A program made the position numbers and the translations under genes. The notes under the pieces were generated by a model, which was given only the letters and a program-made list of their open reading frames with translations, was not told the origin of the DNA and searched no databases. From the NCBI GenBank assembly GCA_947627085.1, contig CANQUO010000001.1, forward strand, positions 1-53,295: DNA of 53,295 nucleotides. Direction: 5' to 3'. This DNA comes from an uncultured Oscillospiraceae bacterium. Its GTDB lineage: Bacteria > Bacillota > Clostridia > Oscillospirales > Oscillospiraceae. Shown here in pieces: positions 9,123-16,457 of the stretch. The number at the start of each line of letters is the position of its first letter. Position 1 is the first letter of the stretch.

Positions 9123-9753
9123 TAGGGCGCGGTCCAAAAGGTGTACTTTTTGTTACAGGTTCTTCTCTGACCCACCGCAAAAAGGTGCTGTGAGAGACGC
9201 CCAGCTCCTTGGCCGCCTGCCGGGAGGCGAGGAGGCCGGAGGTGTAGCGCGCCAGCACGCCGGGATATCCCGGCGGCCTGTCGAGCCGGGGACGGCCAAA
9301 TCGGACGCCGCGCTCCCGCGCCGCCGCGATGCCCTCCGCCTGGCGCTGGCGGATGAATTCCCGCTCCGTCTCGGCCACGTAGCTGAGAAGCTGCAACACG
9401 ATATCCGCGATGAGCGTGCCGGTCAGGTCCCGGCCCTCCTGCTGGGTGTCGAGGAGGGGCATGTCCAGCACCACGATGGCGGCCCTTTTTACCTTGGTGA
9501 TGAGCCGCCACTGGTCCAAAATCTCCTCATAGTTTCGCCCGAGCCGGTCGATGCTCTTGACCACGAGAGTGTCGCCGGCCTTCAGCTTTTTCAGGAGCCT
9601 TTTGTAGCCGGGGCGCTGAAAGTCCTTCCCGGACTGCTTGTCCGTGACGATCTGGGTCTCCGGCACGCCGAAATTTCGCATGGCGATGAACTGACGGTCC
9701 TCGTTCTGCTCCCGGGTGGACACGCGGATATAACCGTACATTTTTCCTTCCAT
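9100..9753 (-). CDS. Hin/Pin-family serine recombinase (DNA invertase)
   Basis: The 217-residue protein begins MEGKMYGYIRVSTREQNEDRQ, with the nucleophilic Ser in YIRVSTREQ. It continues with KQSGKDFQRPGYKRLL, VVKSIDRLGRN and the long E helix ending in ETEREFIRQRQAEGI. Near residues 165-195 is a helix-turn-helix (SRQAAKELGVSHSTFLRWV). It is longer than Hin (190 residues) because of a tail, GPRPIEIISAP, whose codons include crossover site 2. AAGGAGG lies 7 nt before ATG 9753. Proteins of this size invert or resolve short segments and are not the large phage integrases. The site in its own 3' end and the promoter segment next to it suggest its job is to flip expression of the neighbouring pilin-like gene. 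Confidence 0.9.
   Translation of the reverse strand: MEGKMYGYIRVSTREQNEDRQFIAMRNFGVPETQIVTDKQSGKDFQRPGYKRLLKKLKAGDTLVVKSIDRLGRNYEEILDQWRLITKVKRAAIVVLDMPLLDTQQEGRDLTGTLIADIVLQLLSYVAETEREFIRQRQAEGIAAARERGVRFGRPRLDRPPGYPGVLARYTSGLLASRQAAKELGVSHSTFLRWVREEPVTKSTPFGPRPIEIISAP
9131..9156 (-). promoter_or_regulatory. Candidate recombinase crossover site 2, within the recombinase gene
   Basis: Read on the minus strand, it has left half GTAACAAAAAGT, core AC and right half ACCTTTTGGACC. The right half matches that of site 1 at 11 of 12 bases, and the core is identical. It encodes the VTKSTPFGP stretch of the recombinase. Confidence 0.7.
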
Positions 9754-9849
9754 TTGATCTCCTCCTTGTTAGATTACTCTTTCAAAAAGGAAACTAATAT
9801 AATTCCCCCGCGGGGACGCAAGACATATTTTTTCAGGAGGAATAAAAAT

Positions 9850-9890
9850 CAACCAGCAGTTTTCCTGCTGGTTGAAGGATTTTTATTTTT
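9850..9890. terminator. Bidirectional terminator
   Basis: CAACCAGCAG and CTGCTGGTTG form a 10-bp stem with loop TTTTC. T-rich tracts follow on both strands: ATTTTTATTTTT on plus and ATTTTTATT on minus. It ends the ExbB/ExbD operon before the recombinase gene. Confidence 0.8.
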
Positions 9891-9903
9891 ACCGGTGATG
9901 GTC

Positions 9904-10269
9904 TCAGCCGGGGACCTTGGGGGTGATACTGAGGTCCTCGAACACCTTGAGCACCCACTCGTAGGTGGCCTCGATGGCGTTCTCCTCCGCGATCTCGAAG
10001 GTGTGAGAGTCGTCGTTCAGGGCCTCCACAGCCGCCTTGAAGGCGTCGGGCTCGGTATAGTCCTTCCCGTCCAGGGTGACGGTGGACTCGCGGATCGTGA
10101 CGACGATCACGCCGGTATCCGGGCCGCTTTCGTCCGCGCCCTGACTGCCGGAGGGTGTCGACTCGCCCTCCCCGCCCTTTCCGCCGCCAAGGCCGAAGCC
10201 ACGGAACAGCAGGAAGGCCACAAGGGCTATGACCGCGATGATAATGATGAATTTGATGACTTTTTTCAT
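9904..10269 (-). CDS. Second ExbD-like single-span membrane protein
   Basis: The 121-residue protein has a short basic start and one membrane helix (FIIIIAVIALVAFLLF), a Gly/Ser-rich linker and a C-terminal domain. That domain, VTIRESTVTLDGKDYTEPDAFKAAV followed by a predicted helix, resembles the small alpha/beta domain outside the membrane in ExbD/TolR proteins. Unlike the upstream ExbD, its membrane helix has no acidic residue, so it should not conduct protons itself. It overlaps the upstream gene by 4 nt (ATGA) and is the last gene of the operon. The relation to ExbD is inferred from fold pattern and context. Confidence 0.6.
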   Translation of the reverse strand: MKKVIKFIIIIAVIALVAFLLFRGFGLGGGKGGEGESTPSGSQGADESGPDTGVIVVTIRESTVTLDGKDYTEPDAFKAAVEALNDDSHTFEIAEENAIEATYEWVLKVFEDLSITPKVPG

Positions 10270-10817
10270 GTGTGTTCCTCCTCATTTTTTTCGGCGATCC
10301 GCAAAAAGACCTCCTTGTGCTCCCGCTGGAGCTCCTCAAGGGTGCGGACCACGGCCTCATATTCGCGCCTGTATATGGCGTCCTTATCGCAGTGGAAGAA
10401 TATGTACACCGGGAACCCGCCGCTGTCATTTATGACGTCCTCCGCCAGGCTCCCGAGCCTCGCCGAGACGTTCTCAAGACGGCTTGTCCCCAACAGTATC
10501 ACCTCCGGCTCGCGTGTATCGCCGTCCACGGCGACGCGGAGCCGGTGGACACCGCCGCTCATGAAGTTGGAGACCGTGACCACCCGGGCGCCCTCCCGGA
10601 TGATCTCGGCGCTTTCAAGCTGTGCCCTCAGCGTCTCCAGCTCCTCCTGAAGGTCCGCTATCTCCTCCCGAAGCCCGTCGGCCTCCTCCTTCGCCGCGTC
10701 GGCGTTGGCCCTCTCGTTCTGTGCCCCGGCCAGCAGGACGATGAAGAGTATGGAGAAGAGCACGTCAAGAAGCGGCGTCAGGTTTATCTCGCCGCCGCCG
10801 TGACGGGCCCGCCTCAT
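10266..10817 (-). CDS. ExbD/TolR-family protein with coiled coil
   Basis: The start, MRRARHGGGEINLTPLLDVLFSILFIVLLAG, is the classic ExbD/TolR/MotB opening. The Asp in LLDVLF (about residue 18) aligns with the proton-carrying Asp of ExbD. A predicted coiled coil follows (residues about 35-70, rich in Glu, Ala and Leu), then a C-terminal globular domain ending near residue 183. Family members pair with an ExbB/MotA-type channel to couple ion flow to work in the envelope. The ExbB-like gene lies directly upstream with a 4-nt overlap. What the complex drives is unknown. Confidence 0.75.
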   Translation of the reverse strand: MRRARHGGGEINLTPLLDVLFSILFIVLLAGAQNERANADAAKEEADGLREEIADLQEELETLRAQLESAEIIREGARVVTVSNFMSGGVHRLRVAVDGDTREPEVILLGTSRLENVSARLGSLAEDVINDSGGFPVYIFFHCDKDAIYRREYEAVVRTLEELQREHKEVFLRIAEKNEEEHT

Positions 10818-11389
10818 TTCGCCTCCTCCGCCGCGGGCAGGTCCTTCAGGGCGTCGTTCTTCACGCCGTAGTCCTTCTCAAAAAGGTCCATGGTGTCCTC
10901 GATGGGCCCCACCACCACGGCGTCGGTGACTATCTCCACCGTCTTGAAGAGCACGGCGCATATTATGCCGTAGACCGTGGAGGACAGGGCAAAGCCGATG
11001 CCCTCATAGGAAAAGCCCTCGGATGACAGGGAGGCGCTGTTCAGCGCGATATAGAGCCCCGCCACGGTCCCCAAAATGCCCAAAAGCGTAAAGAGCTGTA
11101 TGGCGGTGGTGAAGATGTCGTAGGGGATTATCTTCTTCCGGTAGCCGTCGCGAAAGGCGATATACGCCTCCCAGTTCTCCCTTGTGACCACGCTCTTCGT
11201 CTCGGTTATGACCCTTGAGCGGTTTTTATGCCAGGAGATGCGGCTTTCCACCTGGCGTATTTTTCCGAGCTCCCGCTTCGCGGACATGAGCCTTCTCAAG
11301 GCGTAGACCCACAGCATGAGCTCCCCCACGCCGAGGACGATTATGGTCCCGTTCAGAACGCGATAGAGGAGGTTGCATATTACCAGCAT
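10814..11389 (-). CDS. MotA/TolQ/ExbB-family proton channel protein
   Basis: The protein is 191 residues from ATG 11389. It has a hydrophobic N-terminal segment (GTIIVLGVGELMLWVYALRRL), a basic cytoplasmic stretch, and two C-terminal membrane helices. These contain LFTLLGILGTVAGLYIAL and GIGFALSSTVYGIICAVLF, the core of the ExbB/TolQ/MotA fold with its G-T and ALSST motifs. A longer frame from 11458 exists, but a promoter covers 11430-11458, so the shorter start is preferred. It is the first gene of a three-gene operon with two ExbD-like partners. Confidence 0.8.
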   Translation of the reverse strand: MLVICNLLYRVLNGTIIVLGVGELMLWVYALRRLMSAKRELGKIRQVESRISWHKNRSRVITETKSVVTRENWEAYIAFRDGYRKKIIPYDIFTTAIQLFTLLGILGTVAGLYIALNSASLSSEGFSYEGIGFALSSTVYGIICAVLFKTVEIVTDAVVVGPIEDTMDLFEKDYGVKNDALKDLPAAEEAK

Positions 11390-11429
11390 TTCTCTCTTTC
11401 TCCCACTCGATACTGATTTGCATATGCCG

Positions 11430-11458
11430 AGTATATCACACCCTCGGCCCATAAGCAA
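11430..11458 (-). promoter_or_regulatory. Promoter of the ExbB/ExbD-like operon
   Basis: On the minus strand TTGCTT (11453-11458) and TATACT (11430-11435) are separated by 17 bp. The position rules out translation from the longer upstream start. Confidence 0.65.
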
Positions 11459-11484
11459 GGAAAATCCACATCATGTAAAATCCG

Positions 11485-12390
11485 CTATTCCCCGCCGTTC
11501 CGGGGCATTACGCCTGTCAGGTCGAAATCCGGGGTGTACTCCTCCCTGGCGGAGGACAGCTCCTGATAAAAGCCGTCCTCGATGCCGCTTTGCTCCATGT
11601 ATTTCATGGCCAGGTCATATTCCTCCGGGGTGAGCCTCCGGTTTATCTCCGGGAAATCCCCGGCCCTGCCCATGGGGGTGTATTGGCTCATGAGGGAGAA
11701 GAGGACCTGACCGGGGGCGAAATTCTCCGCCACCCAGTCTATGACCCGCCTTGTGTTATCAATGGCCCCGGGCAGCACAAGGTGCCGTATGATGACGCCG
11801 CTTTTTATAAGGCCGTCACTGTCCAGCACGTAGGGCCCACGCTGGCGGTACATCTCCAATATGGCTCTCTCCGCCGTCTCCGGGTAGTCCGGGGCGGCGG
11901 AATATTTTTTCGCAAGCTCCGGGTCTATGTATTTCATGTCCGGGAGGTAAACCTGAACGCGCCCCTCCAGCCTTTTAAGCGTCTCCACACTTTCATAGCC
12001 GGAGCTGTTCCACACCACCGGCACGGGCAGGGGGTCTTTAAGGCTCTCCAGCACCCCGTCCACGAAGTGTCCGGCGGTGACAAGGTTTATATTGTGCACG
12101 CCACGGTCGATGAGCTCAAAATATATCTCCCTGAGCCTTCCCGGCGTGACGGCGACGCCCCGCTGGCCCCGGGAGAGGCTGTAATTCTGGCAGTAAACGC
12201 ACCGGAGGGCGCACCCGGAGAAAAATACCGCCCCGCTGCCCCGCTCCCCGGACACCGGCGGCTCCTCCCACATGTGGGGCGCGGCCCGGGCTACCCTTAT
12301 CCGCGTGCCCTGGCCGCACACGCCCGCGCCGGAGCGCTCGTCCCGGAGGGCATCGCATTTTCTGGGACAGCTCTTACAATAAAATTGCAT
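11485..12390 (-). CDS. Radical SAM protein, PflX/PflA-like
   Basis: The protein is 301 residues from ATG 12390, which has GGAGG 8 nt upstream. It has an N-terminal cysteine cluster (CKSCPRKCDALR, GVCGQG) and the radical SAM motif CALRCVYCQNYSLS, whose CxxxCxxC cysteines bind the 4Fe-4S cluster. The rest, with VWNSSGYES, VQVYLPDMKY and RHLVLPGAIDN, fits the COG1313 group related to glycyl-radical-enzyme activases. No glycyl radical enzyme is next to it, so its substrate is unknown. It is divergent from the dehydrogenase gene, with overlapping promoters. Confidence 0.85.
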   Translation of the reverse strand: MQFYCKSCPRKCDALRDERSGAGVCGQGTRIRVARAAPHMWEEPPVSGERGSGAVFFSGCALRCVYCQNYSLSRGQRGVAVTPGRLREIYFELIDRGVHNINLVTAGHFVDGVLESLKDPLPVPVVWNSSGYESVETLKRLEGRVQVYLPDMKYIDPELAKKYSAAPDYPETAERAILEMYRQRGPYVLDSDGLIKSGVIIRHLVLPGAIDNTRRVIDWVAENFAPGQVLFSLMSQYTPMGRAGDFPEINRRLTPEEYDLAMKYMEQSGIEDGFYQELSSAREEYTPDFDLTGVMPRNGGE

Positions 12391-12407
12391 GGTACGCGCC
12401 TCCCGCA

Positions 12408-12436
12408 TTGACCTTTTTGATTTACAGTATTATAAT
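12408..12436 (+). promoter_or_regulatory. Promoter of the D-2-hydroxyacid dehydrogenase gene
   Basis: TTGACC (12408-12413) and TATAAT (12431-12436) are separated by 17 bp, 36 nt before the start codon. Confidence 0.8.
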
Positions 12437-12460
12437 AATGTTTTATAAAAAAGCTGTCAA
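12432..12460 (-). promoter_or_regulatory. Promoter of the radical SAM gene
   Basis: On the minus strand TTGACA (12455-12460) and TATTAT (12432-12437) are separated by 17 bp. Its -10 box overlaps that of the opposite promoter, so the two directions may compete. Confidence 0.7.
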
Positions 12461-12471
12461 GGAGGTTCGGC

Positions 12472-13443
12472 ATGAAGATAGTCATACTGGACGCCCACAC
12501 GGAAAACCCCGGGGATTTGAGCTGGTCCGGCTTTGAGGAATTGGGCGATGTCACGGTCTACGACCGGACGCCGAAATTTGACGATAAGGAGATAATCCGG
12601 CGCATCGGCGACGCGGACGTGGTCATAACCAACAAGACCCCGGTCAGGGCCGTGGCGCTGGACGCCTGCCCCACCATAAAATACGTGGGCCTTCTCTCCA
12701 CCGGCATCGACGTGTGCGACTGCGCCCACGCCGCCCAAAAGGGCATACCAGTGAGCAACATACCGGCCTATTCCACCAACGCCGTGGCCCAGCACGCCAT
12801 AGCCCTCCTTTTGGAGATATGCTCAAAGGTCGGCGTCCACTCCGCCGCCGTGCACCGGGGCGAGTGGCAAAGGTGCGAGGACTTTTGCTTCTGGGAGGCG
12901 CCGCTCATGGAGCTGGCCGGCCTCACCATGGGCATTATCGGCTTTGGCCGGATAGGCATGGCCACGGGAAAAATCGCCCGGGCTCTCGGTATGCGCGTGC
13001 TGGCAACGGGAAGTCACGAGACTGACGAGGGCCGTGAGATCGGAGAGTATACGGACCTTGACACCCTTCTCGCAAATTCCGATGTGATCTCCCTCCACTG
13101 CCCCCTGAAGGCCGAGACCGCCAAAATAATAAACGCCTCCACCATCGCCAAAATGCGCGACGGCGTGATCATCCTCAACACCGGCCGGGGCGGGCTTGTG
13201 GACGAGGAGGCGCTGGCATCGGCCCTCAAATCCGGCAAGGTCTACGCCGCCGGGGTGGACGTGGTGTCCGTGGAGCCCATTTTGCCGGAAAACCCGCTAC
13301 TTGCCTGCGATAACTGCTACATAACCCCCCACGTGGCGTGGACGCCAAAGACGTGCCGCCAGAGGGTGATGGATATCGCGGTGAGCAATCTGAGGGCGTA
13401 TATTGAGGGGAAGCCGGAAAATGTGGTGAACGGGGTGGGGTGA
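12472..13443 (+). CDS. D-2-hydroxyacid dehydrogenase (glycerate dehydrogenase-like)
   Basis: The 323-residue protein has the two-domain fold of NAD-dependent D-isomer 2-hydroxyacid dehydrogenases. It shows the nucleotide-binding motif GIIGFGRIG near residue 150, the Arg of ILNTGRGGLVDE, the Glu of VDVVSVEP and the His of YITPHVAW, which form the substrate and catalytic set. Overall it most resembles glycerate/hydroxypyruvate reductases (HprA). AAGGAGG lies just upstream of ATG 12472. It reduces a 2-keto acid or oxidises a D-2-hydroxy acid in the cytoplasm; the exact substrate cannot be read. Confidence 0.9.
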   Translation: MKIVILDAHTENPGDLSWSGFEELGDVTVYDRTPKFDDKEIIRRIGDADVVITNKTPVRAVALDACPTIKYVGLLSTGIDVCDCAHAAQKGIPVSNIPAYSTNAVAQHAIALLLEICSKVGVHSAAVHRGEWQRCEDFCFWEAPLMELAGLTMGIIGFGRIGMATGKIARALGMRVLATGSHETDEGREIGEYTDLDTLLANSDVISLHCPLKAETAKIINASTIAKMRDGVIILNTGRGGLVDEEALASALKSGKVYAAGVDVVSVEPILPENPLLACDNCYITPHVAWTPKTCRQRVMDIAVSNLRAYIEGKPENVVNGVG

Positions 13444-13640
13444 TTCGGCCCACCCCGGCCGGCGCTTCGCGCGGCCACCCCTCCCAGAGGGAGGGGCTGA
13501 GGGCGCGGAGCGGAATCGGGGGAGACCCCTCAATCTCGCTACGCTCGACAGCTCATCTCCGCGCTAAGAGCCGCCCCTTCGGGGCGGTTGCGCTCCGAAA
13601 CGCGCCTGCGGGCGCAGCCCTTGAACAAGGGGAGCCAAAA
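13444..13640. repeat. GC-rich intergenic hairpin cluster, REP-like
   Basis: This non-coding stretch contains several short perfect hairpins: CCCTCCC with GGGAGGG, CCGCCCC-TTCG-GGGGCGG-like, GCGCC-TGCG-GGCGC and CCCTTG with CAAGGG. None is followed by a clear T-run. The composition looks like dispersed palindromic repeats of GC-rich Clostridia. No second copy is in the window, so the repeat status is inferred. Confidence 0.4.
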
Positions 13641-13731
13641 ATGTAATTTTTATTTTAAATTTAATTTTTTCCTTCTTTATGCAATAAAATCCCTTTCCCG
13701 CGCATTACTTTATTGACAGGGAGTGAACAAA

Positions 13732-14289
13732 ATGGATGATCTGGTTGAGGAGCCCGAGGCCCGGGCGGCCATGCTCGAGCGGCTGCTTCGGGATATCGGG
13801 ACGGGAGACCGGGACGCGCTGGGGGAGCTTTACACGCTCACCCACGCAGCCGTCTACGCCCTGGCCCTCTCCATACTGGCAAGCGCTCACGACGCCGAGG
13901 AGGCCACCCACGACGCGTTTTTGCGTATCTGGGACTACGCCGGCTCCTATAAGGCCAAGGGCTCGCCCGTGGCCTGGATAATGGCGGTGACACGGAACCT
14001 TTGCCTTATGGAGCTTCGGCGCAAAAAGCGGCAAAAGGACCTCTCCGAGGATGAGTGGAACGCCATTCCCGCCGAGGACCGGGGCCTTAACTCCGAGGAC
14101 CGGGCGCTTTTGCAGTGGGCCCTGGGGTCACTCGATCCCGCCTCCCGACAGATCGTCATCCTCCACGCCGTGGCGGGGATGAAGCACAAGGAGATAGCAA
14201 AGCTCCTGGGCCTTCCCCAGAACACGGTCCTGTCGAAGTACAGCCGCGCCATAGGAAAAATGCGCGCAGGACTTGAGAAAGGAGAGTGA
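13732..14289 (+). CDS. ECF-family RNA polymerase sigma factor
   Basis: The protein is 185 residues from ATG 13732, with GGGAG 8 nt upstream; a GTG three codons earlier overlaps that site. Region 2 is seen as DAEEATHDAFLRIWDYAGSYK, with AWIMAVTRNLCLMELRRKKR. Region 4 is seen as LDPASRQIVILHAVAGMKHKEIAKLLGLPQNTVLSKYSRAIGKMR, a helix-turn-helix for the -35 element. The anti-sigma-like gene starts 6 nt after the stop, so the pair forms a two-gene signalling operon. Confidence 0.9.
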   Translation: MDDLVEEPEARAAMLERLLRDIGTGDRDALGELYTLTHAAVYALALSILASAHDAEEATHDAFLRIWDYAGSYKAKGSPVAWIMAVTRNLCLMELRRKKRQKDLSEDEWNAIPAEDRGLNSEDRALLQWALGSLDPASRQIVILHAVAGMKHKEIAKLLGLPQNTVLSKYSRAIGKMRAGLEKGE

Positions 14290-14295
14290 GCCCAA

Positions 14296-16299
14296 ATGAC
14301 AGATAGGGAGATTGAAATGAAGCTCAAGACCGCCGTGGAGCGCTCGGCCCCCGACGGACTTTCACGGCTCCTCTCCGCCGTTGACGACGGGAAAGGAGAC
14401 GAAAAAATGGAAAAGACCAACAAAAAGAGAAACCGCTGGATCGGCGCCGTGGCCGCCATATTGGCGGTGGCCCTTATAGGCGGAGCCGGCGGATTTTACT
14501 ACTCACGCAATATGGCCGTGGCCACGGTGGTGTCCCTGGACGTGAACCCCAGCATCGAGCTTCGGGTCAACGCCTCGGAGAAGGTCCTAAAATGCACGGC
14601 CCTCAATAGCGAGGCCACGGAGATTCTCGCCTCCATGTCGGGAGGCAAGGATTTGGAGGGGGCCAAGCTTGACGTGGCGGTCAACGCCATCGTGGGCGCC
14701 ATAGTCCGGGCGGGGTATCTGGACAGCCTCAATTCCGCGATTTTGATATCCGTGGACGACAGCAACGCCGACAGGGGCGCCAGGCTCCAGGCCGAGCTGG
14801 TGGCCGCCGTGGACGGGGTCTTGCAGACGGCCTCCAACGGGGCCTCCGTCATGAGCCAGTACGTGACCGGCGCGGACCTCTCCGACAAGGCCCAGCAGAA
14901 CAACATCTCCACCGGCAAGGCGGCCCTCATAGAGCAGGTCCTGACCGTAAATCCGACCCTGGACTTTTCAAAGCTGGCGGCCCTCTCCGTGGAGGAGCTA
15001 CGGGACCTGATAAAGATAGGCGCGCCATCCATGCCCATCGGGAGGGACGAGGCGGCCAATATCGCTGAGGAGTACGCCGGTACGTCTGTTCTTGACCGTG
15101 ACGTAGTCTTTGATGTGGACCCGGAGCTTGACGACCCGGTGCCCCACTACGAGGTAGAGATTCGTTACGACAGAGAATATGACTACACGATTCACGCCTT
15201 CACCGGCGAGGTGTTGAGCGGTCAGGCCGGCATCGTGGTCCGCACACCCTCCACGAATCCCACCGCCACCGATACCCACGAGCCCGGCATCACCGCCGAC
15301 GAGGCATTCAACGCCGCCGCGAAGTTTTTCTCCGAAAAGCACCCGGAGCTTGTGGGCAACTTCCTGAACATCACGACGGAATACGATAGGGACGACGGCC
15401 ACTACGACGTGGAGTTCTGGTGCCGGGGCTACGAATTTGACTACGACGTGGACGGAAAATCCGGCGATATCCTCCGTGAGGAGACGGACTACCGCTACAC
15501 GCCCCCCGCGCCCACCGAACCGGCGCCCACAACGCCGGCCCCCACCGAGCCCGCGGCGACCACGCCCCAGTCCACCGACATCGGCGCTGACGCGGCAAAG
15601 AGCGCGGCATTGAAGCACGCCGGTCTTTCGGCAAATCAGGTCACGTTTATAAAGGCCCAGCGGGACTACGACGACGGCCGGCTCGTCTATGACGTGGAAT
15701 TTTACACTTCCGATACCGAGTACGACTATGAGATCGCCGCCGCAGACGGGGCCGTGATGAAATACGAGACGGAAAAGCGCCCGAACGTCACCGCGCCCAC
15801 GACGCCTCAGCCCACGGATATCGGAGCCGACGCGGCGAAGGCGGCGGCCCTGAAGCGGGCGGGGATCGCCGACGCGGCGTCGGTCACCTGGATGAAATGC
15901 CAGCACGACTGGGACGACGGCTGGCAGAAGTACGAGCTTGAGTTTGAGTGCGGCGCTACCGTCTACGAGTGCGACGTGGACGCCGCCAGCGGGACCGTCA
16001 CGAAGTTTGAGTCCGAGCCCTGCGACAACCTGGCCCACCACCATAACGAGGACCACCACGACGAGGGCGGCCACTCCTCCGGGAATGCCGACATCGGCGC
16101 GGACGCGGCGAAAAACGCCGCCCTCTCCCACGCCGGCCTGTCCTCGGGCCAGGTCACACAGCTCAAATGCGAGCGGGACTACGACGACGGCCGGCTCGTC
16201 TACGAGGTGGAATTCAAATCCGGCGGCTACGAGTACGACTACAAGATCGACGCCTCCACCGGCGCGGTTTTAGAGCACGAGCGGGATCGGGACGACTGA
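14296..16299 (+). CDS. RsgI-like membrane anti-sigma factor with repeated PepSY domains
   Basis: The 667-residue protein has a short cytoplasmic part (residues 1-47) that would hold the sigma factor and one membrane helix (about 48-69). An outside segment, VVSLDVNPSIELRVNASEKVL, is the hallmark of RsgI-type anti-sigma factors. Four to five PepSY modules follow, recognisable by IGADAAKxAAL and YDDGRLVYDVEF / YEYDYKIDASTGAV. They are separated by Pro/Thr-rich linkers (APTEPAPTTPAP) and a His/Asp-rich stretch near residue 585. PepSY domains are known in peptidase-linked envelope proteins. The likely role is sensing something at the surface and releasing the upstream sigma factor. The signal is unknown. 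Confidence 0.85.
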   Translation: MTDREIEMKLKTAVERSAPDGLSRLLSAVDDGKGDEKMEKTNKKRNRWIGAVAAILAVALIGGAGGFYYSRNMAVATVVSLDVNPSIELRVNASEKVLKCTALNSEATEILASMSGGKDLEGAKLDVAVNAIVGAIVRAGYLDSLNSAILISVDDSNADRGARLQAELVAAVDGVLQTASNGASVMSQYVTGADLSDKAQQNNISTGKAALIEQVLTVNPTLDFSKLAALSVEELRDLIKIGAPSMPIGRDEAANIAEEYAGTSVLDRDVVFDVDPELDDPVPHYEVEIRYDREYDYTIHAFTGEVLSGQAGIVVRTPSTNPTATDTHEPGITADEAFNAAAKFFSEKHPELVGNFLNITTEYDRDDGHYDVEFWCRGYEFDYDVDGKSGDILREETDYRYTPPAPTEPAPTTPAPTEPAATTPQSTDIGADAAKSAALKHAGLSANQVTFIKAQRDYDDGRLVYDVEFYTSDTEYDYEIAAADGAVMKYETEKRPNVTAPTTPQPTDIGADAAKAAALKRAGIADAASVTWMKCQHDWDDGWQKYELEFECGATVYECDVDAASGTVTKFESEPCDNLAHHHNEDHHDEGGHSSGNADIGADAAKNAALSHAGLSSGQVTQLKCERDYDDGRLVYEVEFKSGGYEYDYKIDASTGAVLEHERDRDD

Positions 16300-16363
16300 T
16301 ATGATCTGGCACTGTTCTTCTTTAAAAAACAGACATGTTATTGGAAAATAGTAGCCATAAAAT

Positions 16364-16419
16364 GGGGCTGTGAAAAAAGAGCGGTTTGATACCTCTTTTT
16401 CACAGCCCCTTGATTTTTT
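16364..16419. terminator. Long bidirectional terminator
   Basis: GGGGCTGTGAAAAAAGAG pairs with CTCTTTTTCACAGCCCC across a short loop, followed by TTGATTTTTT on plus and ATTTTAT on minus. It separates the convergent anti-sigma and esterase genes. Confidence 0.85.
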
Positions 16420-16457
16420 ATGTCCTCATTCCCTTCACGGGGAGGGGAAGGCGCGGG

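Larger units (their letters stand above)
9015..9156. promoter_or_regulatory. Putative invertible promoter segment (phase switch)
   Basis: Two 26-bp palindromic sites face each other as inverted copies and enclose 9029-9142. Their core dinucleotide agrees (AC) only in the inverted alignment, which fits inversion rather than deletion. The enclosed DNA carries a good promoter firing toward the pilin-like gene and a weaker one in the opposite direction. The adjacent gene encodes a Hin/Pin-family recombinase. The site pair, core and promoters are seen directly; actual inversion is inference. Confidence 0.7.

Noticed and set aside
9015..9156. Directly repeated resolvase (res) sites
   Set aside because: In direct alignment the core dinucleotides differ (AC against GT), and there are only two sites rather than the three sub-sites of a res locus. 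Inverted use fits better.
9190..10650. Long plus-strand open frame of 486 codons
   Set aside because: It runs antisense to the recombinase and the ExbD-like genes, which have clear families, start sites and promoters. It has no domain and results from high GC content.
9904..11389. Zorya anti-phage system
   Set aside because: The ExbB/ExbD-like pair recalls ZorA/ZorB, but the long ZorA tail, the OmpA-like domain of ZorB and the ZorC/D/E effectors are absent.
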